The position numbers and the translations under genes are program-made. Of a stretch of 64,000 nt of DNA, positions 1-8,059 are shown one piece after another. This DNA is from CAYXDO01 sp964463485 (GTDB lineage Bacteria > Myxococcota > Kuafuiibacteriia > Kuafuiibacteriales > Kuafuiibacteriaceae), in NCBI GenBank assembly GCA_964463485.1, contig CAYXDO010000006.1:71513-135512 (forward strand), given 5' to 3'. The notes beneath the pieces are model-generated. The model did no database searches. It was given only the letters and a program-made list of their open reading frames with translations, and was not told the origin of the DNA. Positions within the stretch are counted from its first letter, which is position 1; each line of letters begins with the position of its first letter.

Positions 1-399
1 GCCAAGGATCTGAGCCTGCCGATGGTCAACGGAGAGAAGACGCGCGCGGGCAACGACGACAAGGCCGAAGTCCAAGGCCTGGGCAATTCGAGCGACGTCG
101 CTGGCAAGGTTTGTATCGTCACCGACGACGAGATCGCGACCGGCGGAACCATGCGCCAGACCGTCGCGCGCCTAAAGGCCATGAGCGCGGAGGAAGTCAT
201 CGTGGCGGTCTCCCACGCCAACATGCCGATCGACGCCTCCGAGCGAGCCGATGCCATGCGCAAGCTGAAGGAGGCCGGTGCGGACAGGTTGGTGCTCCTC
301 GATACTCAGCCGGTGGGTACGATTCCTCCGGATTTGGCGGGGTTCGTGAAGGTCGTGTCCTCGGCCGCGGCGATCGCGGAGGCGGCGAGCCTGTCATGA
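1..399 (+). CDS. prs: Ribose-phosphate pyrophosphokinase, C-terminal part (5' end outside window)
   Basis: This is the C-terminal 132 residues of a PRPP synthetase, which makes 5-phosphoribosyl diphosphate from ribose 5-phosphate and ATP. The frame is open from base 1 and ends at TGA 397-399. The PRPP-binding loop reads VTDDEIATGGTM, matching the DDMI.TGGT signature of Prs. It is preceded by EKTRAG, which matches the EKRR.G segment of the family. It is followed by a LLDTQP motif and an AAIAEA tail, which match the TDTIP...LLAEAI end of Prs. The stop overlaps the start of the next gene (ATGA). Together with the two following genes this suggests dedicated PRPP supply for NAD salvage. The N-terminal half and the ATP site cannot be seen. 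Confidence 0.85.
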   Translation, partial: AKDLSLPMVNGEKTRAGNDDKAEVQGLGNSSDVAGKVCIVTDDEIATGGTMRQTVARLKAMSAEEVIVAVSHANMPIDASERADAMRKLKEAGADRLVLLDTQPVGTIPPDLAGFVKVVSSAAAIAEAASLS

Positions 400-1517
400 C
401 TCGGATCGGGCAGAGAGTCCCCGCATTCCTCGGCCCTTCTCTGGAGGCTCAGCGAGCCTCGAAGGCCGAGTTGCGGGCGAGCGAGGACTTGGGGGCCCCG
501 CCGATGGGTCCCACGAGTCGGCCGGTCGTGCGGAGCGACGAGAAGAACGTGCTGCCGGAAGTCTCCGCCAAGATCGATTTGGCCCTCGCGTACGCTCGGG
601 CGGGCAAGCCACGCCTCGCAAACAAGAGACTCGACGAGGCAGTGCAGCTCCTCGAGGCCAAAAAGTCGCAGTCATCGCAGAGCTCGGCGGGTCTCCACCC
701 GGGCCTGTGGAATCCGCTCGGCGATACTCAGTCGGTGCTCAACCAGGCCAAGAGCGCCGTGGCGGGGCTCGCCAAGACGACGGCTGTCCGTCCAGGCGCC
801 GGAGAGACGCCCCGCGTCGTGGTCCTTTACGGGACCTCCGCCAACCCACCGACCGGAGATGGCGGACACGCCGGAATCGTACGGTGGGGTGCCAAGGACT
901 TGAAGATCGACCTCCCCGACGACCAGGCGCCCGAGAAGGCGTTCGAAAACCTACCCGCAGACGAGGTCTGGGTGCTGCCGGTGTATCGGCACGCCTTCTC
1001 CACGAAGCGTGACTTGATCGATTTCTCCCACCGGTTCGAGATGGCCAAGCTCGGGTTCGAGAACCTCCCGGAGCTCGCCGGCAAAATCCAAGTCAAGGAC
1101 ACCGAGCGAGTCGTCGTCGAGAGCGCATTTGGCGAAGCAGAGAAAAACGGAACGCCCCTCGACCAAGTCAAGGTCGGCACGATCGATATCGTGAAGCACT
1201 TGGCTGCCGAGAATCCGGGCACGCGCTTCGTGTTGGCCCTCGGCGGCGATACTTGTCGAGATCTCCTCGGGGGCAAGTGGAAGCAAGGCGACGAGCTCCT
1301 GAAGATGGTGCAGATCGCGGTCGTTCCGCGCGCTGGCGTCGATGGCGTCACCGGAACCGATCCGAACGCGCCCAAGCTCAGCGACGTGAGCTCCACGAAG
1401 GTGCGGGCCTCCGCCGATCTCGACTTCCTGAAAGAAGTCCTCCACCCCGACGTACTCAGTTACATGATGGCTCACGGACTTTACGCGTTCGCACCCAAAG
1501 CGAATGAGGATAGCTGA
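396..1517 (+). CDS. NadD-like nicotinate-nucleotide adenylyltransferase with N-terminal extension
   Basis: The product is a 373-residue protein starting at the ATG that overlaps the prs stop. A nucleotidyltransferase core begins near residue 145 with YGTSANPPTGDGGHAG, equivalent to the G(G/S)xxDPxHxGH signature. It ends with SSTKVRAS near residue 331, the family SSTxxR motif, and a C-terminal MMAHGLYAF resembling the IxxHGLY end of NadD. The inferred reaction is ATP plus nicotinate mononucleotide giving nicotinate adenine dinucleotide. About 140 residues of Ala/Ser-rich sequence precede the core, and standard NadD (about 200 residues) lacks these. Coupling to prs and to a nicotinate phosphoribosyltransferase supports a role in NAD. 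The exact substrate (NaMN, NMN or another) is inference. Confidence 0.75.
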   Translation: MTRIGQRVPAFLGPSLEAQRASKAELRASEDLGAPPMGPTSRPVVRSDEKNVLPEVSAKIDLALAYARAGKPRLANKRLDEAVQLLEAKKSQSSQSSAGLHPGLWNPLGDTQSVLNQAKSAVAGLAKTTAVRPGAGETPRVVVLYGTSANPPTGDGGHAGIVRWGAKDLKIDLPDDQAPEKAFENLPADEVWVLPVYRHAFSTKRDLIDFSHRFEMAKLGFENLPELAGKIQVKDTERVVVESAFGEAEKNGTPLDQVKVGTIDIVKHLAAENPGTRFVLALGGDTCRDLLGGKWKQGDELLKMVQIAVVPRAGVDGVTGTDPNAPKLSDVSSTKVRASADLDFLKEVLHPDVLSYMMAHGLYAFAPKANEDS

Positions 1518-1518
1518 A

Positions 1519-3837
1519 ATGGTTGGCATCAAACGCACGAACACCCAAGAGACGCCGCGCCTCGATCAACAGGCCGCACAGAAGGTCGAAGCCGTCGCGG
1601 CGCAAAGAGTAGATGCCAAGGGCGAGTCGCGACCGACCGACGAAGTCACACCCGCCTTCACCCATCGGCTGCTCGAGGCCGCCAGAGCCAAGGACGTGAG
1701 CTCGGTCAAGGGTCTGCTCACCTCGTGGGTACAGGCGCAGACCGATTTCAAGGCGATCTCGGACGGGTTGCTCGCGCTGTCGAATTTCCTTCGCGTGTTC
1801 GGAAGCGGCGAAGAGAACCCCAAGCTTTACCAGGACGTCCTCAACCTCGACGTCCCGAAGGATCGACCCTTCGACGCGGGTACGTTGGAGCTCAAAGGGA
1901 AGGACTTCAAGGACCTGGGTACTCTGCTCGGCCTCGCAGGCAAGCAGCACCTCGCCGGCGAGGTCGACCTCACGAACGGAGAGAACTCCGCGCTCAAGGG
2001 TTTGGTGGTGGCCAGCTCCTTGGGCCTGGCCACCGACGCCCTGAAAGTGAAGATGGCGGGCTGGAACAAGATGACTCCGAAGCTCGACAACGCCACGGTC
2101 TCCTTCGAGCTCGGTATTCGAAAAATGCCGAGCCAACCCAACACCAACTTCTGGGTCGTCTCCGGCGTGAACAAAGCCGTGGAGTGGGTCAAGAACCTCC
2201 GCATCTCGCCCGAGGCGGTCGACTGGATGAAGCAGTCTCCGCTGTTCGCGGGCTACCCTCGTGAGTTCTTCGCGTACTTCATGCCTCCGGTCGACGCCAA
2301 CGGCGCACGCATCTCCGGTGGGCGCAGCAAGTTCGAGGAGGACGTCAAGAAGGTGAAGATCGAGGCGCTCTCGGACGGCGAGCTTTACGCGGGCGGGCCC
2401 ATCATGCGGGTCTCCGGGCCCCCGGCCGCGGTCGAGTTTCTCGAGACCAACCTCATGCGCCTGGTGACTTCCTGGACGACTGTCTCCACCGCCGCCGCCC
2501 AAATGACCGTCGGCGCCGAAGGCAAGCCCGTGGCGTACTTCGGACCTCGACGCGCCCCGGGCGGCGAGGACACGACCGAGGCGATCAGCAAAGCCGCGGC
2601 GATCGGCGGCATGACGGTCAGCTCGGACCTGCTCGCAGGCTACCTTGGCCACGCGATCACTGGCACCATGGAGCACAGCATCGTGCTGATGCTGAAGACC
2701 GTGCTCAAACATGACTTGCCGCCTTTCACCGCGGAGCAAAAGAAAGACGCCGAGCACTTCCTGCGGGCGACCTGGAAGGCGACCGATCCGAAGCTGACCG
2801 AGGCCCAACTCTCCGAAAAAGTCGGGGCGCAGCTCGAGGATGTCTTGCTCGAAGCGCACATTTTCAAGGAGTACTCGATGAAGTTCGACAAGGCGAAGTC
2901 GGTCGCCCTCGTCGACACGTCTCACCCGAACATCGGGACCGCCGGCGCCATGCTGGCTCAGAAGATGATTTGGGCCGAGAAAGGAAAGACGCCGGAGAAC
3001 GACCTGAACGCGATCCGCGTGGACTCCGGCAACCTTCTCGCCCAAGGGCTTCGCTTCCGAACCGTGTTCAAGGACGAGGACATGGGTCACATCAAGAGCC
3101 TCGCCACCGACGGACTCCTGCCGGAAACGGTCAAGTTCTTCGAGAAGGTCGAAGACGAGCTCCAGAAGGTCCAGAACAAGAAGCTCCCCGAGTCGTTCTA
3201 CACACTCATGAAGGCTGCCCCCGAGAGTGTCGCGGAGACCGACGAGGAGCGCGCGGAGATCATCGCGATGGCCGAGCAGCTCGCGAGCCGCGGTGGGTTG
3301 TCCAAGTCCGAGACGGTCTTCTCTGGGTACGGAGCGGGGGAGAAGATTGCGGACTCGGTGAATACGGTGGGTCGACCGGGCATCGTGTACAAGGCCTCGT
3401 CGATTACGTTCGAGGGGTCGAATGGGGATCCGCTCACGGTGAATCTCGGCAAGCTCGCGAGCCCCGACAAGGCGACGGGACCGAACCGGGAGCTCGTGGC
3501 GAAGATCGGCGACGACGGAAAGATCGAGCAATGGGTGATCGCCAGTCCGTCGGAAGTGTCGAAGCTCCCGAATGGGTATCAGCGACTCATGCGAACGGCG
3601 TTCGAAAACGGCCAAATCAAGGTCAACACGTCGAACCAGAAGGCCGTTGAGCACGCCCTGCAGCGACGAGGCATGTTGTCGGACGCCATGAAGGACGGCG
3701 CCAAGGCTCCGCTGGTCATGACAGACACGTACAAGAAGGAGTGGCTCGCGGTCGTGGCGGAGAGTGACTCCTCGCGGCTCGGTGAGTTCAGCGCGTACTT
3801 CGACAAGATGTGGCCCACCGTACATTTGGCCGACTGA
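1519..3837 (+). CDS. Nicotinate phosphoribosyltransferase-like, long form
   Basis: This 772-residue protein of the nicotinate/nicotinamide phosphoribosyltransferase family joins PRPP to the pyridine base. Family landmarks run in order. FELGIRKMP is near residue 197. ELYAGGPIMRVSGP is near 290 and is followed by a YFGPRRA segment. GTMEHS is near 382, matching the GTMAHS loop. DSGNLLAQG is near 502, matching the RxDSGDL site, and VFSGYGAGEKI is near 601. Typical family members have 400-500 residues, so this one carries about 185 extra N-terminal residues and a long C-terminal part. I chose ATG 1519 because GAGGA lies 8 nt upstream. ATG 1504, inside the previous gene, is the alternative. It is the last gene of a prs-NMNAT-NAPRT cassette. 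Confidence 0.82.
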   Translation: MVGIKRTNTQETPRLDQQAAQKVEAVAAQRVDAKGESRPTDEVTPAFTHRLLEAARAKDVSSVKGLLTSWVQAQTDFKAISDGLLALSNFLRVFGSGEENPKLYQDVLNLDVPKDRPFDAGTLELKGKDFKDLGTLLGLAGKQHLAGEVDLTNGENSALKGLVVASSLGLATDALKVKMAGWNKMTPKLDNATVSFELGIRKMPSQPNTNFWVVSGVNKAVEWVKNLRISPEAVDWMKQSPLFAGYPREFFAYFMPPVDANGARISGGRSKFEEDVKKVKIEALSDGELYAGGPIMRVSGPPAAVEFLETNLMRLVTSWTTVSTAAAQMTVGAEGKPVAYFGPRRAPGGEDTTEAISKAAAIGGMTVSSDLLAGYLGHAITGTMEHSIVLMLKTVLKHDLPPFTAEQKKDAEHFLRATWKATDPKLTEAQLSEKVGAQLEDVLLEAHIFKEYSMKFDKAKSVALVDTSHPNIGTAGAMLAQKMIWAEKGKTPENDLNAIRVDSGNLLAQGLRFRTVFKDEDMGHIKSLATDGLLPETVKFFEKVEDELQKVQNKKLPESFYTLMKAAPESVAETDEERAEIIAMAEQLASRGGLSKSETVFSGYGAGEKIADSVNTVGRPGIVYKASSITFEGSNGDPLTVNLGKLASPDKATGPNRELVAKIGDDGKIEQWVIASPSEVSKLPNGYQRLMRTAFENGQIKVNTSNQKAVEHALQRRGMLSDAMKDGAKAPLVMTDTYKKEWLAVVAESDSSRLGEFSAYFDKMWPTVHLAD

Positions 3838-3912
3838 TTCAAACCCACGCTCCGATTCAAGCAATACCCTCCGCGCACGCGCAGGAAAGTGCTTCGGGGC
3901 CTGAGAAGCTGC

Positions 3913-4088
3913 CTAAGTACACGTCCGTGGAAGTTCGTAACCACGCTGAAACCACAGAGGACGCGGAGAGAAGACACAGAGGACACAGAGAAGTGCTCAT
4001 TCCATCATCTGTGTGCTCTGTGGGCTTCGGCTCTGTGCTCTCTGTGGTTTCTCCCGTGGTCACGAATTTGCGGGGACCTGTACTAAGT
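3913..4088. repeat. Long imperfect inverted repeat of CCACAGAGxACACAGAG type
   Basis: An imperfect palindrome of about 175 bp. The left arm carries TTCGTAACCACG, then AAACCACAGAGG and ACACAGAGGACACAGAG. The right arm carries the complementary CTCTGTGCTCTCTGTGGTTT, then CGTGGTCACGAA and a GTACTAAG end that mirrors CTAAGTAC at the left. There is no convincing coding frame inside. It is more AT-rich and more repetitive than its surroundings and resembles dispersed palindromic (MITE- or REP-like) elements. It lies downstream of the NAD cassette, where the RNA hairpin could also act as a terminator. The remaining 230 bases up to the toxin gene (4089-4320) show no gene that I can support. Confidence 0.7.
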
Positions 4089-4320
4089 ATAGGTAGATGC
4101 CCTTGCTCCTATACGAACGAGGCAGGATAGATAGTCATTATGGACACGAGGGCGCCCTCCCCTCGCGTACTCCGTAGGAGGTATGACAGGTCGCGCGAGC
4201 GTGGGGTGCGTAGCTGAGCTCGGCGAGCGAGGGAGAGCTTCAGTTCAGAGCCACATCTCGTTTCCGGACTATCTCCTTCGCCACTTGGAGCTCCCCGCGA
4301 GCACGCCCGAGCGTACGGGC

Positions 4321-4737
4321 TCAGGGGAGCAGAAGGTTCTTGAATGGCTTCCGATTCTTCCAGCGGTAAGAGCGGAAATCGCGACAATCCGTGGAGAAAA
4401 TGCGGCCGGTGCCGAGATCCTCGGCGGCGATGACCAAAGATGCGTCGGCGAGGTCCATCGGAAGCTCGCGGTACTTCTGCATCAACACCGAGATCCTGTC
4501 GGCGTGATGATCCCCGATCTCATGCAACTGGAATGCTCCTGCCGTCCAGCTCGCGACGAATGCAAGCTGCGCGCTCGGACCGAGCCGGGAAAGCAGAAGG
4601 TGGCACGTCTCGGTCGCGACGGGAAGCGTCGTGACCAGAGGCTCCGAGACCGCCGCGAGCGCCCGCTTCGCCGCCTCGTGATGTATGTCGCCGCGGTTGG
4701 CCAAGGCGAGCCAGAATCCAGTGTCAGTCAGGATCAA
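4321..4737 (-). CDS. PIN-domain toxin, VapC-like
   Basis: A 138-residue PIN-domain ribonuclease, the expected toxin of a type II pair. The acidic metal-binding set is visible: D5 in LTDTGFW, E43 in ATETCH, D95/D98 in MDLADAS, and D117/D120 in STDCRDF. The start is a TTG (4735-4737) overlapping the antitoxin stop (TTGA), so it would be translated by coupling from the upstream gene. A weak start codon on the toxin behind a better antitoxin start is a common way of keeping toxin below antitoxin. The RNA target cannot be told from sequence. Confidence in the PIN fold is high; the toxin role is inferred from the pairing. Confidence 0.85.
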   Translation of the reverse strand: MILTDTGFWLALANRGDIHHEAAKRALAAVSEPLVTTLPVATETCHLLLSRLGPSAQLAFVASWTAGAFQLHEIGDHHADRISVLMQKYRELPMDLADASLVIAAEDLGTGRIFSTDCRDFRSYRWKNRKPFKNLLLP

Positions 4738-4991
4738 TGCTTTGAACCGAGGCTATCCGTAAGCAAACCTTTGTAGGTTTCCGACAGGTCAGACTCAGCT
4801 TCCCCGCAACCCACCAGCCCGGACGCTTCTATTATCGACGCCGGCCGAAGCGACGAGCCCAGCTCGGCCTCATACAGACACTCGATCGATCGCCGAACGA
4901 CGTCCGTCGTCGATAGGCTCAGGTTGCGACGGAGGCACTCGATCTTCCGCGCGAGCCGATCGTCAATACGGGCGTTCAGGCGAAGACTCAT
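4734..4991 (-). CDS. Ribbon-helix-helix antitoxin, VapB-like
   Basis: An 85-residue protein starting at ATG 4989-4991 (MSLRLNARIDDRLARKIECL). The N-terminal half has the pattern of a ribbon-helix-helix DNA-binding domain: a short strand (LRLNARI), then two helices, the second containing STTDVVRRSIECLYEAEL. The C-terminal part is acidic and probably binds and masks the toxin. The frame can be extended upstream to 5027, but ATG 4991 fits the RHH fold and leaves the palindrome at 4992-5010 as an upstream operator. The stop overlaps the toxin TTG start. Confidence 0.75.
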   Translation of the reverse strand: MSLRLNARIDDRLARKIECLRRNLSLSTTDVVRRSIECLYEAELGSSLRPASIIEASGLVGCGEAESDLSETYKGLLTDSLGSKH

Positions 4992-5010
4992 GTCATACAG
5001 GATGTATGAC
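4992..5010. promoter_or_regulatory. Perfect palindrome, probable antitoxin operator
   Basis: GTCATACA-GGA-TGTATGAC is a perfect inverted repeat with 8-bp arms and a 3-bp centre, directly against the antitoxin start codon. RHH antitoxins usually autoregulate by binding such short palindromes in their own promoter. The position next to the start suggests repression over a leaderless or very short-leader transcript. Binding is inference. Confidence 0.6.
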
Positions 5011-5064
5011 GCCACCGGACGTGTCAACGTGCTCTAGCAAGTCTTCGAGTCTGTGCGGGGCGGT

Positions 5065-5505
5065 TCACGCGGTGCGTCCTTGGCGAAGCATGCCACCTCG
5101 TGCAGTAGGCCATGGCGTGCAGTTGCCGCTGGACCCGGGCAGGTCCCAGATTTGAACGCCTCCAAGCGAGCCACTTAGGAATCGTCTGGAAATAGAAGAT
5201 CCATCTGGTGTTACAAATGAGCGCAAAAACGGAGTCTGTGAGTCCTTTACTTCCTGACGATTCCTTAGCGTGTCCTTGAGTGACAGAATCAGCTCGAGCT
5301 GGTCGTCGCCGTCGAGGTCCGTGATCGTCGGAGCGGCCATCGAGCCTCGACCCGCGATGGGTACCCGGTGAAGCTCGACGCCCGTCGCGTCGAGCACGAG
5401 GAGGTGGGCGGAACTGTCGGGCGCGCGCGGAGCCCCCGAGCTGAAGGTCGCGAGGATGATTTCCGGCGAACCGTCCCCGTTTGGACTAGGGCCCTCGCTT
5501 GGCTG
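5065..5505 (-). pseudogene. 3' remnant of an FG-GAP/VCBS-repeat protein
   Basis: An open frame without a convincing start encodes the C-terminal end of a beta-propeller-type surface protein. Calcium-binding repeat motifs GDGSPEIILA and DLDGDDQLELILS are about 50 residues apart, which is the FG-GAP/VCBS spacing, and LLVLDATG lies between them. The frame opens only after a TAA at 5506-5508, inside the 3' end of the methyltransferase gene. The upstream part of the original gene is therefore missing, apparently replaced by that gene. A GTG at 5395-5397 could start a 110-residue peptide, but this looks like decay rather than a gene. Confidence 0.6.
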
Positions 5506-6418
5506 TTACGACCCACACCGAAGACCCGAGGGTCACTCGGTCTCCGGTGGCGAACGCAGTGACCGCGTCGCGAAGTGCGATTCGGATCGCATCGAGAGTC
5601 TGCTCGGAGGGCTGAGCTTCCCGCAGCGCGCGCGCCGTCGGTCCCAAGGTCATCAGGAACTCCGTGGTTTGCTCGATGGGTCCGAAGTCCATTTGCACCG
5701 CCGCGGGCTCGACTTTCACGTCGTCAAAGCCTGCGTCTGCCAAGACCTTCGACACCCGGGCAGGATCGGCCAGGCTGAAGGGGCCGGGGAGGTTCGGATC
5801 GAGCATCGAGGGCGGCGGGACGAAGGGAAAGACCGCCTCGAGCGGCACCGTCACCCATGGGTTGCGGCTGGCCGGTTGCCAGCAAACGAAGGACAACCGG
5901 CCGCTCGGCTTGAGGGCGCGAGCGACGTTTCTGAAGGCGGCCACGGGATCCTCGAAGAACATCACACCAAATCGTGAGTACGCGGCGTCGAACGCTCCCT
6001 CGGGGAAGGAATGAGTTTGTGCGTCCGCTTCCTCGAGCTCCACGTAGGTCAGCGACCCCTCGGCCACGCGCTCGCGAGCCCGAGTGAGCATCGGAGCCGA
6101 GAGGTCTACTCCCATGACTCGCCCGCTGGGGCCAATCTCGGCGGCGAGAGCAAGGGTCGTGTCGCCGCATCCACATCCGAGGTCGAGGACATGCTCACCG
6201 GCCCGCAACTCGAGCGCCTCGAGGGCGAGAGCTCCATGAGCACGAAGCTGCTCGTCCATCGCCTCTTGGTGAGTGACCCAAGCCTCCGGCGCATGTTCGT
6301 TCCAGTAGGTCCTTTGTTCAGCGTTTGCGACGGGCACGAATCCGTTTCCCACGCTCGCTGGCTCGATGCAACTCGGCTCGGACGGACAACTCGGGTTCTT
6401 GGGTTCGCGGCGGTTCAT
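5486..6418 (-). CDS. Class I SAM-dependent methyltransferase (UbiE-like)
   Basis: A 310-residue Rossmann-fold methyltransferase. Motif I is HVLDLGCGCGD at residues 76-86. The acidic residue of motif II lies in VMGVDLSAPM. The motif IV region contains FDAAYSRFGVMFFEDP, and motif V contains LKPSGRLSFVCW. This arrangement is typical of small-molecule methyltransferases of the Methyltransf_11/25 type. The first 25-30 residues are poorly ordered, and a GTG inside GFVPVANAEQ may be the real start, since the family helix YWNEHAPEAW follows it. The substrate is unknown. The gene's 3' end overlaps the FG-GAP remnant, and the divergent neighbour is a GST. Confidence 0.85.
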   Translation of the reverse strand: MNRREPKNPSCPSEPSCIEPASVGNGFVPVANAEQRTYWNEHAPEAWVTHQEAMDEQLRAHGALALEALELRAGEHVLDLGCGCGDTTLALAAEIGPSGRVMGVDLSAPMLTRARERVAEGSLTYVELEEADAQTHSFPEGAFDAAYSRFGVMFFEDPVAAFRNVARALKPSGRLSFVCWQPASRNPWVTVPLEAVFPFVPPPSMLDPNLPGPFSLADPARVSKVLADAGFDDVKVEPAAVQMDFGPIEQTTEFLMTLGPTARALREAQPSEQTLDAIRIALRDAVTAFATGDRVTLGSSVWVVTAKRGP

Positions 6419-6494
6419 TGGTCCCGGTCGTGGGGGACTTCTGCGAGACCGAAAAGTCTGTCGCCGCGACCAGAGAGTCGCTATACGTGGACGA

Positions 6495-7226
6495 ATGGTC
6501 GAACGAGATCCTTACGAGCTCTTCTATTGGCCGGGCATTCAAGGACGGGGTGAATTCGTGCGCCTCGCTTTCGAATGTGTAGGCGCTCCCTACGAAGACG
6601 TGGCGCGCCGCCCAGAATCCGCGGGCGGCGGATCCAAGGCGATCATCGAAATCCTGCAGGACGAGAGCGGCGCCTCTGTCTTTGCCCCGCCGATCCTCCG
6701 CCACGGAGCGCGGCTCGTCTCGCACACAGCCAACATCCTCGCGTACGTGGGACCGAGGCTCGGCCTGGTCGGTGAGTCCGAGGTCGCCCGCGACACCGCT
6801 CATCAGCTCCAACTCACCGTCACCGACTTCGTCGCCGAGATCCACAACACTCATCACCCCGTCAGCCCGAGCCTGTATTTCGAGGACCAAGTCGAAGAAG
6901 CGAAACGCGCGACTCACCACTTCCTCGAGTCGCGCATGCCCAAATACCTCCGCCACTTCGAAAAGACCGCGACACGCTCCGGGGGGCCCTGGATCTTGGG
7001 GGACGCGATGACTTACGTGGACCTCTCCATGTTTCAGCTCCACGAAGGACTGTCCTACGCCTTTCCGCAGAGCTTCGTCACCTTTCGCGCTCGAATCCCT
7101 CACCTCGTCAGCATCGTCGAGGCCGTGCGACGCCTCGAGCAAGTCCAGAAATATCTGAGCTCCGAACGAAGACTCTCCTTCAATCAGCACGGGCTCTTCC
7201 GACGCTACCCGGAGCTCGAAGGCTGA
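6495..7226 (+). CDS. Glutathione S-transferase family protein
   Basis: A 243-residue protein with a thioredoxin-like N-terminal domain and a helical C-terminal domain. The N-terminus ELFYWPGIQGRGEFVRLAF matches the start of sigma/alpha-like GSTs, with a Tyr in strand 1 as a candidate catalytic residue. The segment APPILRHGARLVSHTANIL is the cis-proline and glutathione-binding Ser region; the usual pair before the Ser is reduced here to VSH. The C-terminal domain contains WILGDAMTYVDLSMFQ, the GST N-capping box. ATG 6495 was chosen because the GST fold begins right after it, and the longer upstream frame is not conserved-looking. It is probably a detoxification enzyme or a glutathione lyase-type enzyme. 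Confidence 0.85.
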   Translation: MVERDPYELFYWPGIQGRGEFVRLAFECVGAPYEDVARRPESAGGGSKAIIEILQDESGASVFAPPILRHGARLVSHTANILAYVGPRLGLVGESEVARDTAHQLQLTVTDFVAEIHNTHHPVSPSLYFEDQVEEAKRATHHFLESRMPKYLRHFEKTATRSGGPWILGDAMTYVDLSMFQLHEGLSYAFPQSFVTFRARIPHLVSIVEAVRRLEQVQKYLSSERRLSFNQHGLFRRYPELEG

Positions 7227-7420
7227 GCGCCTGACCCGCTCGACCCTGGCTCTTGGAGGAATCATCGGCCTTCACCTCGAGCCCGTAGCTCCGTCTTCGC
7301 CTCGAGCTTCACGTTCTTTTTGTCGAAGCGTTTCCTCGCTTCCTGCACCTCGAAGCGATGCTCGCGGCTTTTGTTGCCTTCGGGCGGCTCCGAAAGTCCG
7401 TGATCGCGCCGCGCGGATGA

Positions 7421-7960
7421 GTGACCCAGCGACCCCTTGCGGACGCCGCTCGCCTCGCCGAGAGTGAAGGCTTGGATCCCGCGAAGCGGCTCGATGGTCA
7501 CCTTTTCGGCTCGACTCAACCCTGCTTTGGCTGCGGGCCCGAGCACCCGATCGGTTTTCGGCTCGCGTTCGATCGGATGGACGGAGGCGTCCGCACTGAG
7601 TTCGTAGCTTCGGAGCGATATCAGGGACCCCCTGGAATCATGCACGGTGGGCTCGTCACCACGCTCGCGGACGAAATAGCGGCGTACGCGGTGATCTCGG
7701 AGACCGGGTTGTTTGGGTTCACCGTGTCGCTCGAGGCTCGCTTCAAAAAACCCATCCGAGTGCTGAAGCCGATCGAGGGACTCGGCAGAGTGTCTCGCAA
7801 CGTCCGCCGGCTGGTCACCGTGGACGTTACCTTGGCTCAAGCCGGCGAGCTCTGCTTCGAGGGGAAGTTGAAGTTCGCGCTCCTCGACGAGAAGGCCGCC
7901 GAACAGCTGCTCGGCGGTCCGTTGCCAGACTCTTGGAGGTCGTACGCTCGGCGCGCTTGA
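7421..7960 (+). CDS. PaaI-like hotdog-fold thioesterase
   Basis: A 179-residue hotdog-fold protein, probably an acyl-CoA thioesterase. CFGCG at 35-39 followed by HPIGFRLAF is a signature of the PaaI/YbdB-like subgroup. GIMHGGLVTTLADE at residues 72-85 holds the HGG turn and the acidic catalytic residue. The strand FTVSLEARFKKPI follows, as expected. Translation probably starts at GTG 7421, since a stop lies just upstream in frame. The C-terminal 25 residues lie beyond the fold. The substrate is unknown, and no pathway partner is adjacent. Confidence 0.82.
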   Translation: MTQRPLADAARLAESEGLDPAKRLDGHLFGSTQPCFGCGPEHPIGFRLAFDRMDGGVRTEFVASERYQGPPGIMHGGLVTTLADEIAAYAVISETGLFGFTVSLEARFKKPIRVLKPIEGLGRVSRNVRRLVTVDVTLAQAGELCFEGKLKFALLDEKAAEQLLGGPLPDSWRSYARRA

Positions 7961-8059
7961 GCCAAATTCTTCGCGGGCTTGCTCCGGATCTGCGACCTAT
8001 GGCCCACGGAGCACTCGCACTCGCTTGACCTCCAAGCGCCCTTCTGACTCACACGTTGC

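Noticed and set aside
1456..3864. An 802-codon open frame on the minus strand opposite the nicotinate phosphoribosyltransferase gene
   Set aside because: Antisense shadow of a GC-rich gene: composition is His/Arg/Leu/Asp-rich with no domain pattern, while the plus strand has clear family motifs.
7262..7420. A minus-strand stretch ending in a charged helix (EVQEARKRFDKKNVKLEAK) just upstream of the thioesterase
   Set aside because: Looks somewhat coding-like but has no usable start except one that runs antisense through the thioesterase gene; perhaps the tail of a lost gene, too short to support.
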